Below are positions 1 to 6,801 of a DNA stretch of 6,801 bases, one piece after another (within the stretch, counting starts at the first letter, position 1; each line of letters begins with the position of its first letter). The DNA is taken from positions 1-6,801 of the forward strand of contig JAICYA010000107.1 of NCBI GenBank assembly GCA_025934455.1, in the 5' to 3' direction. The translations under genes and the position numbers were made by a program. The stretch is from Rudaea sp. GTDB lineage: Bacteria; Pseudomonadota; Gammaproteobacteria; Xanthomonadales; Rhodanobacteraceae. Below the pieces are notes generated by a model. The model was not told the origin of the DNA and did no database searches. It saw only the letters and a program-made list of their open reading frames with translations.

Positions 1-282
1 CTGGCCCTTTACGTGCACCGCATCGTGCGCGAAACGGGATCGTTGGCGGCGGTACTGGGTGGTCTGGACCTGCTCGCGTTCACGGCTGGCATCGGCGAGC
101 ACAGCGCGCCGATGCGCGAACGCGTCTGTGCGGGCCTGCGCTTCCTTGGTGTCGAGCTCGATGCGGCGGCGAATGCCGCGGACGCGCCGGTCATCTCCGC
201 GCCGTCGAGCAGGGTTCTGGTCGCCGTCGAGCCGACCAACGAGGAATGGATCGCCGCGCGTGCCGCGGCGACGCTGGTTTAA
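1..282 (+). CDS. ackA: Acetate kinase, C-terminal part (5' end outside window)
   Basis: Acetate kinase interconverts acetate + ATP and acetyl phosphate + ADP in the cytoplasm. The 93 residues seen are open from base 1, so the gene starts upstream; the family is about 400 residues, so roughly three quarters is missing. Family marks visible: the FTAGIGEHS segment (fragment residues 27-35), matching the nucleotide-binding FTGGIGENS motif of the ASKHA fold, then the following MRERVCAGLRFLGVELD helix, and near the end PTNEE (78-82), which carries the conserved acidic residue near the Mg site in acetate kinases. The gene ends in TAA and overlaps by 4 bases the convergent CBS-BON gene. No terminator fits between them. 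Its upstream partner (phosphotransacetylase or phosphoketolase are usual) is not in the window. Confidence 0.93.
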   Translation: MALYVHRIVRETGSLAAVLGGLDLLAFTAGIGEHSAPMRERVCAGLRFLGVELDAAANAADAPVISAPSSRVLVAVEPTNEEWIAARAAATLV

Positions 283-989
283 TCGTCCCCGGAACGCACG
301 ATCGCGCCGGTCATCGGTTCGATCGTGGTCAGGCGATCGCGCACCTGGCCGACGCCACAGACGTTTTCCGCGAGCACGCGCAACGCACGGCGCATGCGGT
401 CGTCGACGAGCACGCCGTGCAAGGTCGCCACGCCGCCGTCGACGCCAACATGCACGAGTGCGCCCGGCCCCCACGCCTGGCGGTCGATCTCGGCGGCAAT
501 GCGATCGCGCAGCGCCGTGTCGGACGTGGCGGCTGCGGCCGTACGCGGCACGTGGGTGAGGAAGGCACGCATCAGGTCGGCGCGGCTGACGATGCCGGCC
601 AGCTTGCCGTTCGCGGTCACCGGCAGGCGCTTGATGTGGTGTTTTTCCATTGCCTGCACGGCCTCGACCAGCGCCGCGTCGGGCGCGATGGTCTGTACGT
701 CCGTGGTCATGATCTGGCCCACGCTCAGTGCATGCGCGTCGGTGTACTCATCGGCGAGCTTGCCCGGACTGGTCAGCCACTCCACCCAGCGGCGGCGATG
801 TTTCTCGGTGCCGAGTTCCCCGCGGCGCAGGAAGTCGCCCTCGCTGACGATGCCGACCAACACGCCGTGCGCGTCGGTTACCGGCAATCCGCTGACGCGA
901 CGCTCGAGCATCAGGCGCATTGCCTCGAACACGCTGGTGCCGGCGTTCACCACGGCCGGATCGATCGTCATCACATCATGAATTTTCAT
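279..989 (-). CDS. CBS-CBS-BON domain protein
   Basis: A 236-residue soluble protein. Two CBS domains form a Bateman module: CBS1 about residues 7-55 (starts DVMTIDPAVVNAGTSVFEAM, ends GIVSEGDFLRR) and CBS2 about 94-143 (IMTTDVQTIAPDAALVEAV, ends GIVSRADLMRAF). A BON domain follows at about 155-222 (ALRDRIAAEIDRQAW ... VHVGVDGGVATLHGVLVDD). CBS pairs usually bind adenine nucleotides such as AMP, ATP or NAD and report energy state; BON is a small alpha/beta domain often linked to membrane or ligand binding. The exact ligand is not predictable here. ATG start, 6 bases after the stop of the upstream GNAT gene and with only a weak GTGAGA ribosome site, which suggests translational coupling in one operon. 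Its TAA shares TTAA with the ackA stop. Cytoplasmic: no signal peptide or membrane segment. Confidence 0.9.
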   Translation of the reverse strand: MKIHDVMTIDPAVVNAGTSVFEAMRLMLERRVSGLPVTDAHGVLVGIVSEGDFLRRGELGTEKHRRRWVEWLTSPGKLADEYTDAHALSVGQIMTTDVQTIAPDAALVEAVQAMEKHHIKRLPVTANGKLAGIVSRADLMRAFLTHVPRTAAAATSDTALRDRIAAEIDRQAWGPGALVHVGVDGGVATLHGVLVDDRMRRALRVLAENVCGVGQVRDRLTTIEPMTGAIVRSGDD

Positions 990-995
990 GGCGTC

Positions 996-1601
996 TCACA
1001 CGCTCGCGGCCGCAAGGTCGAGGGTATGCAGCACTTGCGTCGCGTTTTCCGGATCGCGCCGGCAGGTGAAGCCCAGATGCGCGGCCAGATCGTCCATGGC
1101 GGGATTTTCGGCCGCGTCCAACGAATACATGGATTCGATGCCGCGCCGGCGTGCGACTTCGATCAGGTGCTGCATGAGAACGGTGGCGAGTCCGCGATTG
1201 CGCCAGTCTTCACTCACCGTCACCGCGCATTCGCAGCGCCGTCCATCCGCCTGCGCGCTGAAACGGGCGACCCCGATCTCGCGTTTGGCCGCGCCTTCCG
1301 CAATCAGCGCGACGAACGCGGCATCACGTCGGGGGTCGGGATGCGTGAGCTGGTCGAGAAGAGCCGGGCTCGGCGTGCCGATCTGACCGAGGAAGCGCAG
1401 GCGCCGCGATTCGGGTGAAAGCTCCGCGATGAAACGCCGTTCCAGTTCGATATCGGCCGGGTGGATGGGCCGGATGAGGACCGTGGTGCCGTCGCGCAGT
1501 TTTTCCCGCCATTGCGGCTCGGTCGAGGCGGTATCGCGGGTTGCCGGCCGGTGGGCGGCTGGAAAGATCGGAGTGGGTTTCGACGTGCGCGTGCTGATCA
1601 T
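996..1601 (-). CDS. GNAT-family N-acetyltransferase (Pat-like domain)
   Basis: A 201-residue protein. A poorly conserved basic N-tail (1-33) precedes a GNAT domain at about 34-180. The domain opens LRDGTTVLIRPIHPAD, continues ELSPESRRLRFLG, has the core strand CECAVTVSEDWRNRGLA (123-139) with the acetyl-CoA pyrophosphate-binding RNRGLA, and ends NPAMDDLAAHLGF. This layout resembles the acetyltransferase domain of Pat-type protein lysine acetylases, without their large CoA-ligase-like part; the acceptor substrate is unknown. The frame extends to an ATG at 1709, but I chose 1601: GGAG lies 7 bases before that ATG, the extra residues look unlike the family, and the longer start would run into the rpoH promoter region. 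First gene of a probable operon with the CBS-BON gene. Proximity to acetate kinase fits acetyl-phosphate or acetyl-CoA metabolism, an inference from context. Confidence 0.88.
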   Translation of the reverse strand: MISTRTSKPTPIFPAAHRPATRDTASTEPQWREKLRDGTTVLIRPIHPADIELERRFIAELSPESRRLRFLGQIGTPSPALLDQLTHPDPRRDAAFVALIAEGAAKREIGVARFSAQADGRRCECAVTVSEDWRNRGLATVLMQHLIEVARRRGIESMYSLDAAENPAMDDLAAHLGFTCRRDPENATQVLHTLDLAAASV

Positions 1602-1656
1602 GGGACTTCTCCGCATTCGTACGCTGCCAATCTGCCATGCGGTGAATTGGCGGACA

Positions 1657-1670
1657 TTGATATGCGTCAG
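1657..1670 (-). promoter_or_regulatory. Possible FNR/Anr/Dnr-type box upstream of the GNAT-CBS operon
   Basis: Plus-strand bases read TTGAT-ATGC-GTCAG. This matches 8 of 10 positions of the FNR consensus TTGAT-N4-ATCAA and 9 of 10 of the Dnr/Anr-like TTGAT-N4-GTCAA. Its centre is about 62 bases upstream of the GNAT ATG. A weak -10 like CAGATT (1634-1629 on the minus strand) would put the start of transcription near 1622, giving a centre at about -41.5, the usual class II activator position. The -10 is poor, so the call rests mainly on the box and its position. CBS, GNAT and acetate kinase genes are plausible low-oxygen genes. Confidence 0.33.
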
Positions 1671-1692
1671 TTGTCCGGATGCCGGGGGCGGA

Positions 1693-1721
1693 TTGACAGG
1701 CCTGGACATTTAATGTACTAT
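1693..1721 (+). promoter_or_regulatory. Distal sigma-70-like promoter of rpoH
   Basis: A perfect -35 TTGACA (1693-1698), a 17-base spacer and a -10 TACTAT (1716-1721, 4 of 6 with TATAAT). Transcription would start near 1728, giving a leader of about 95 bases that contains the hairpin at 1736-1751 and the CIRCE palindrome. It is the best housekeeping promoter match I see in the window. Confidence 0.55.
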
Positions 1722-1735
1722 TCGGTGTAGTAAAT

Positions 1736-1751
1736 CTGGCCGCGAGGCCAG
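1736..1751 (+). repeat. Perfect 6-bp inverted repeat with GCGA loop in the rpoH leader
   Basis: CTGGCC (1736-1741), GCGA (1742-1745), GGCCAG (1746-1751). In RNA it would form a GC-rich hairpin closed by a GNRA tetraloop, a few bases after the predicted distal start site, followed only by TTT. It could stabilise the 5' end, attenuate the distal transcript, or be a protein operator; nothing in the sequence decides between these. Confidence 0.4.
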
Positions 1752-1770
1752 TTTGAACTTCAGGGCTTGT

Positions 1771-1797
1771 TTAGCACTCCAACTTCACGAGTGCTAA
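1771..1797 (+). promoter_or_regulatory. CIRCE operator (HrcA site) upstream of rpoH
   Basis: TTAGCACTC (1771-1779), nine-base spacer (1780-1788), GAGTGCTAA (1789-1797): an exact match to the CIRCE consensus TTAGCACTC-N9-GAGTGCTAA. CIRCE is the operator of the heat-shock repressor HrcA, whose activity depends on the GroE chaperonin. It ends 25 bases before the rpoH ATG and overlaps the proximal promoter, so bound HrcA should block rpoH transcription. CIRCE sites normally precede groES-groEL or hrcA-grpE-dnaK; none of those genes is here, so the site must serve rpoH. Presence of hrcA elsewhere in the genome is assumed. Confidence 0.93.
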
Positions 1798-1800
1798 AAT
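1771..1800 (+). promoter_or_regulatory. Proximal rpoH promoter embedded in CIRCE
   Basis: The left CIRCE arm supplies a -35-like TTAGCA (1771-1776, 4 of 6), and the right arm runs into TAAAAT (1795-1800, 5 of 6) after 18 bases. Overlap of both promoter hexamers with the operator arms is the usual geometry at CIRCE-controlled genes. The start site would be near 1807, leaving a leader of only about 16 bases. Confidence 0.5.
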
Positions 1801-1811
1801 TGCGTTCATAC

Positions 1812-1817
1812 GGGAGG
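1812..1817 (+). promoter_or_regulatory. Ribosome binding site of rpoH
   Basis: GGGAGG lies 5 bases before the ATG at 1823. It is a strong Shine-Dalgarno match and fixes the rpoH start. Confidence 0.8.
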
Positions 1818-1822
1818 TTTCA

Positions 1823-2686
<864 letters not shown>

Positions 2687-2721
2687 TTTGTGCGATCGTC
2701 CCTGATCGCGAAAATCACGAA

Positions 2722-2745
2722 GCGGCCATCCGTGGCCGCACTTTT
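2722..2745 (+). terminator. Hairpin after rpoH, weak terminator
   Basis: GCGGCCA (2722-2728), loop TCCG, TGGCCGC (2733-2739), then ACTTTTC. The stem is 7 bp and GC-rich, but the T-run is short. It lies 35 bases after the rpoH stop and may pause or protect the 3' end before the stronger terminator downstream. Confidence 0.5.
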
Positions 2746-2762
2746 CAACAAGAGCAATTCCT

Positions 2763-2795
2763 AAACGGCCCCTCGCGGGCCGTTTTGTTTTTGGC
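2763..2795 (+). terminator. Intrinsic terminator of rpoH
   Basis: AAACGGCCC (2763-2771), loop CTCGC, GGGCCGTTT (2777-2785), continuing into a T-rich tail (TTTTGTTTTT). Nine paired bases plus the T-run make this a clear Rho-independent terminator on the plus strand. On the minus strand the tail is only TTTAG, so it should work poorly for priA, whose stop lies just beyond at 2804. Confidence 0.85.
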
Positions 2796-2803
2796 GGATT
2801 GAA

Positions 2804-4993
<2,190 letters not shown>

Positions 4994-5066
4994 GTGGCTG
5001 GAATCGGACGGTTTGGCGTAAAAATCATGGCTTGCGAGAAAATCGTAAGTAAATGCTCAGAAATAA

Positions 5067-5072
5067 TGTATA
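5067..5072 (-). promoter_or_regulatory. Possible -10 element for priA
   Basis: The minus strand reads TATACA inside TATACATTAT, about 75-80 bases before the priA start. No good -35 hexamer is present at 16-18 bases; that position falls just next to the DnaA boxes at 5101-5123. The leader downstream is AT-rich, without a recognised structure. Confidence 0.3.
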
Positions 5073-5100
5073 AATAATTGATGAAAAACAGTTTTGTCGC

Positions 5101-5123
5101 TTATCCACAAAGGATGTGGATAA
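5101..5123. promoter_or_regulatory. Pair of perfect DnaA boxes in inverted orientation
   Basis: TTATCCACA (5101-5109), five-base spacer AAGGA, TGTGGATAA (5115-5123). Each arm equals the strong E. coli consensus DnaA box, and pairing extends one base on each side (C5100, G5124). DnaA initiates chromosome replication and also acts as a transcription factor. The pair sits about 107 bases before priA, next to an AT-rich stretch, so it could be a DnaA-controlled promoter, a DnaA titration site, or part of an accessory origin. No T-run follows on either side, so it is not an intrinsic terminator. Confidence 0.75.
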
Positions 5124-5247
5124 GTCTGTGCATGGCTCCTTGTACAGCGCCGTGACAGGCGCGTAGTTATGCGCCCGGCGACGCCTTGGTGAATTTTTAA
5201 CCAGCCTGAAATAGACATTTTGAATCAATAGGTTATAAACAAAAATT

Positions 5248-5256
5248 TGGTATACA
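5248..5256 (+). promoter_or_regulatory. Possible extended -10 promoter of the ECF sigma operon
   Basis: TGGTATACA fits TGn plus a -10 hexamer (4 of 6). No good -35 is seen at 16-18 bases. A start near 5263 would give a leader of about 150 bases containing the nested inverted repeat. I do not see a typical ECF autoregulatory promoter (GAAC-type -35). Confidence 0.28.
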
Positions 5257-5310
5257 TTGGCGCATTTCGGCAGCTCTATTGATCTCTCACCCCGGTGCCT
5301 GCCGGCCTGT

Positions 5311-5354
5311 GCAAAACCGGCTGGTGCGGAAATGCGCAATTTCCCTGGTTTTGC
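5311..5354 (+). repeat. Nested inverted repeat in the leader of the ECF sigma operon
   Basis: Outer arms GCAAAACC (5311-5318) and GGTTTTGC (5347-5354) are perfect 8-bp complements. Inside them, GGAAAT (5328-5333) and ATTTCC (5339-5344) form a 6-bp stem around GCGCA. The two stems are joined by unequal gaps of 9 and 2 bases. A competing pairing exists between GCCGG (5301-5305) and CCGGC (5317-5321), which overlaps the outer left arm. It lies 60 bases before the sigma-factor ATG. It may be an RNA leader structure or a protein-binding site; I do not recognise a known riboswitch. Confidence 0.5.
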
Positions 5355-5413
5355 GTCAACCGCGACGGGCCTGCCGCGTTGCAGGATAGTGGACGAGCTT
5401 ATTCCCAAAGGCC

Positions 5414-6013
5414 ATGACGCATACAATCGCATTGACGGCCCCGGCCATCTGGAATCCTGCGCGCGTGGATGCGGAAAACACCGGCGAGCGCACGCTCGAT
5501 CAGTTCCTGAAAAGCGTCGAACGCCGCGCCCTGCGCATGGCCGAACTCGCCACGGGCAATCGCGACGAGGCGCTGGATCTGGTGCAGGACGCGATGTTCG
5601 GTTTCGCGCGCCATTATGCCGCCAAACCGGCCGCCGACTGGGCGCCGCTGTTTTACCGTGTCCTCGACAGCCGCCTCAACGACTGGCACCGGCGCCGCAA
5701 CGTGCGCAGTCGCTGGCTGGGGGTATGGACGCGCAACGACGATGACGACGAACACGACGAGATCGCGCAGGCGCCGGACACGAACGATCCGGGACCCTTG
5801 CTGCGCCTGGCCGGCAACGAGGCCGCGCACGCGCTTGACGCCGCGCTCGGAAATCTGCCGCTGCGTCAGCGCCAGGCCTTCCTGCTGCGCGTGTGGGAAG
5901 GTTTCGACGTCGCCGCCACCGCGAGTACCATGCGCTGCAGCGAGGGCAGCGTGAAGACGCACCTGTCGCGCGCGCTCGCCGCGTTGCGTCGCGCACTGGA
6001 GGATCACGCATGA
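5414..6013 (+). CDS. ECF-family RNA polymerase sigma factor
   Basis: A 199-residue two-domain sigma factor. Sigma-2 spans about 31-98, with DEALDLVQDAMFGFARHY (51-68) containing the usual core-binding DxxQD-like segment, and LFYRVLDSRLNDWHRRR (79-95). A linker follows with an acidic run DDDDEHDE (109-116). Sigma-4 is at about 146-196: LPLRQRQAFLLRVWEGFDVA followed by the helix-turn-helix STMRCSEGSVKTHLSRALAALR. It acts in the cytoplasm to redirect RNA polymerase to a small regulon. ATG chosen at 5414; AAAGG is only 2 bases away, so the ribosome site is poor, and GTG at 5465 would keep both domains. It overlaps the next gene by 4 bases (ATGA). The partner genes suggest control by a membrane protein rather than by a zinc anti-sigma factor. 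Confidence 0.93.
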   Translation: MTHTIALTAPAIWNPARVDAENTGERTLDQFLKSVERRALRMAELATGNRDEALDLVQDAMFGFARHYAAKPAADWAPLFYRVLDSRLNDWHRRRNVRSRWLGVWTRNDDDDEHDEIAQAPDTNDPGPLLRLAGNEAAHALDAALGNLPLRQRQAFLLRVWEGFDVAATASTMRCSEGSVKTHLSRALAALRRALEDHA

Positions 6014-6402
6014 ACGACAACGTACTTCCACCGTGGACCGACCAGGCGCGCAGCGTGCTCGACGAATCCGCGCAGGCGCTCGATGCCGCCACGTTGTCGC
6101 GGTTGAATCGCGCGCGCCAGGCCGCGCTGGCGCAGCGCGCGCCGCGTCGCCGTGCGGCTTGGGTGTTCCTGCCGGCCGGGCTGGCCGGCGCGTGTGCGCT
6201 GCTGCTTGCCGTGGGCGTGTGGCATGGGCGTCGCGCCCCGACCGCGATACCCGCGCAGGCTGCGCTGGCGGCCAGTGCGAGCGGCAATGCCGTGAATGCC
6301 GGCGACCTGGACATGATTGCGAGCGGCGACGACATGGAGATGATGCAGGACCTGGATTTCTACGCCTGGCTCGATGTGCAGGACCAGGACAACAACGGCT
6401 GA
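6010..6402 (+). CDS. DUF3619-like single-pass membrane protein, possible anti-sigma factor
   Basis: A 130-residue protein. The N-terminal helix DESAQALDAATLSRLNRARQAALAQ (18-42) is followed by a basic stop RAPRRR (43-48), one membrane segment (about 51-71, WVFLPAGLAGACALLLAVGVW) and a small acidic tail ending MMQDLDFYAWLDVQDQ. The positive-inside rule puts the N-terminus in the cytoplasm and the tail in the periplasm. The pattern matches DUF3619 as I remember it, found after ECF sigma genes in Xanthomonadales and Burkholderiales. No HxxxCxxC zinc anti-sigma motif is present. The start overlaps the sigma stop as ATGA, with GGAGGA at 5998-6003, so translation is coupled. Role as an anti-sigma factor is inferred from topology and position. 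Confidence 0.85.
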   Translation: MNDNVLPPWTDQARSVLDESAQALDAATLSRLNRARQAALAQRAPRRRAAWVFLPAGLAGACALLLAVGVWHGRRAPTAIPAQAALAASASGNAVNAGDLDMIASGDDMEMMQDLDFYAWLDVQDQDNNG

Positions 6403-6405
6403 ACC

Positions 6406-6801
6406 ATGCGCCTGCCGCGTCCCGCCATCGCCGTCCTGTTCGCGCTTTGCCTCGCACCTTGCGCTGCGCGGGCGCAGGACGCATCCGCACCGACTGCCGC
6501 CGGGCCGGCGGCACCGATACCGTGGTCGAGCCTGAGTCCCGCCGAACAGCAGGTGCTGGCATCGGCGCAGGACAAGTGGGACACGCTTTCTCCGGCCGCG
6601 CAACAGCGCCTGCAGCGCGGCGCGCAGCGTTGGACGACGCTGAACCCGGAACAGCGTGCGGACGCGCGCCAGCGCTTCCAGAAGTGGAACGCGTTGACGC
6701 TCGACCAGCGCACGCAATTGCGCGAGCGCTACGAGAAGTTCAAGCGCCTGCCGCCGGTGCAGCAGGAACGCATCCGTCAGGCGTTCAAGCGCTTTTCCAG
6801 C
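6406..6801 (+). CDS. DUF3106-like secreted helical-repeat protein (3' end outside window)
   Basis: The first 132 residues are visible; the frame is still open at the window end. Residues 1-23 are a signal peptide (basic MRLPR, hydrophobic core, cleavage after ARA), so the mature protein is periplasmic. A short Ala/Pro-rich linker follows. From residue 40 there are five tandem 18-residue repeats, each starting with an aromatic residue (W40, W58, W76, W94, F112; F130 begins a sixth), then xxL and a proline- and glutamine-containing turn such as LSPAEQ, LNPEQ, LTLDQ. This is typical of DUF3106. The LTxxQ-like motifs resemble those of CpxP/Spy-type periplasmic stress proteins, but homology is not shown. 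ATG is 3 bases after the preceding stop; no clear ribosome site, so coupling is likely. Confidence 0.86.
   Translation, partial: MRLPRPAIAVLFALCLAPCAARAQDASAPTAAGPAAPIPWSSLSPAEQQVLASAQDKWDTLSPAAQQRLQRGAQRWTTLNPEQRADARQRFQKWNALTLDQRTQLRERYEKFKRLPPVQQERIRQAFKRFSS
6523..6792 (+). repeat. Five tandem 18-residue protein repeats
   Basis: Repeat starts at residues 40, 58, 76, 94 and 112 of the DUF3106-like protein are exactly 18 apart. Eighteen residues equal five turns of an alpha helix, so the aromatic residues would fall on one face of each unit. The pattern is at protein level; DNA identity between units is low, which points to old duplication. Confidence 0.8.

Larger units (their letters stand above)
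4994..5413. other. 420-base intergenic region, AT-rich in its first two thirds
   Basis: This region separates the divergently transcribed priA and ECF sigma genes. About 5020-5100 and 5190-5260 are much richer in A+T than the surroundings. It holds the inverted DnaA boxes (5101-5123), a minor GGCGC/GCGCC inverted repeat (5158-5162 and 5171-5175), a possible ECF-operon promoter (5248-5256), a nested inverted repeat (5311-5354) and a small CCTGC/GCAGG hairpin (5370-5374 and 5381-5385). I see no convincing gene: a 135-codon minus-strand frame across it has no family resemblance and covers these elements. Confidence 0.7.

Noticed and set aside
246..1418. Long plus-strand open frame (390 codons) antisense to the GNAT and CBS-BON genes
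   Set aside because: It mirrors two well-recognised protein families on the other strand, and its translation has no family resemblance. Long antisense frames are common in GC-rich DNA.
1602..1709. N-terminal extension of the GNAT protein to the ATG at 1709
   Set aside because: The ATG at 1601 has a well-placed GGAG; the extension would overlap the control region and has no conserved look.
5100..5124. DnaA-box palindrome as a transcription terminator
   Set aside because: Neither side has a T-run, and each arm is an exact DnaA box, which explains it better.
5025..5432. 135-codon minus-strand frame in the priA-ECF gap
   Set aside because: It covers the AT-rich tract, DnaA boxes and inverted repeats, has mixed composition, no ribosome site that I can see and no recognisable domain.
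5399..6562. 387-codon minus-strand frame opposite the ECF operon
   Set aside because: Antisense to three recognised genes with ordered ribosome sites and overlaps; no family resemblance.

Overview
The window is GC-rich gammaproteobacterial chromosome. Gene content points to Xanthomonadales (Rhodanobacteraceae or Xanthomonadaceae-like): an RpoH-type sigma factor, a full-length PriA frame, and an ECF sigma / DUF3619 / DUF3106 cassette that I associate with that order. The assignment is inferred from protein families, not from a search.

Layout. (1) 1-282, plus: the C-terminal end of acetate kinase, cut by the window edge. (2) 279-1601, minus: a probable two-gene operon, GNAT acetyltransferase then CBS-CBS-BON protein, running convergently into ackA; the two facing stop codons share one TTAA. 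A possible FNR/Anr-type box lies upstream of the GNAT gene. (3) 1602-1822: a divergent control region. Toward rpoH it holds a strong sigma-70-like promoter, a short GCGA-loop hairpin, and a letter-perfect CIRCE operator (HrcA site) overlapping a second promoter. (4) 1823-2686, plus: rpoH, followed by two hairpins, the second a good intrinsic terminator. (5) 2804-4993, minus: priA, complete in length and in one frame, but interrupted by a TGA exactly where a zinc-binding cysteine is expected. (6) 4994-5413: an AT-rich 420-base gap with two perfect DnaA boxes in inverted orientation and, nearer the next gene, a nested inverted repeat. (7) 5414-6801, plus: a tightly packed operon of an ECF sigma factor, a single-pass membrane protein (DUF3619-like) and a secreted helical-repeat protein (DUF3106-like), cut by the window end.

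How the parts may work together. Acetate kinase with GNAT and CBS-BON proteins suggests acetyl-phosphate / protein-acetylation / low-oxygen energy metabolism. RpoH under CIRCE would place the heat-shock sigma factor under the HrcA repressor, linking two heat-shock circuits. The last three genes span cytoplasm (sigma), inner membrane (possible anti-sigma) and periplasm (LTxxQ-like 18-residue repeats), which looks like an envelope-sensing sigma system. The points most worth checking are the CIRCE at rpoH, the TGA in priA, the inverted DnaA boxes, and the ECF cassette.
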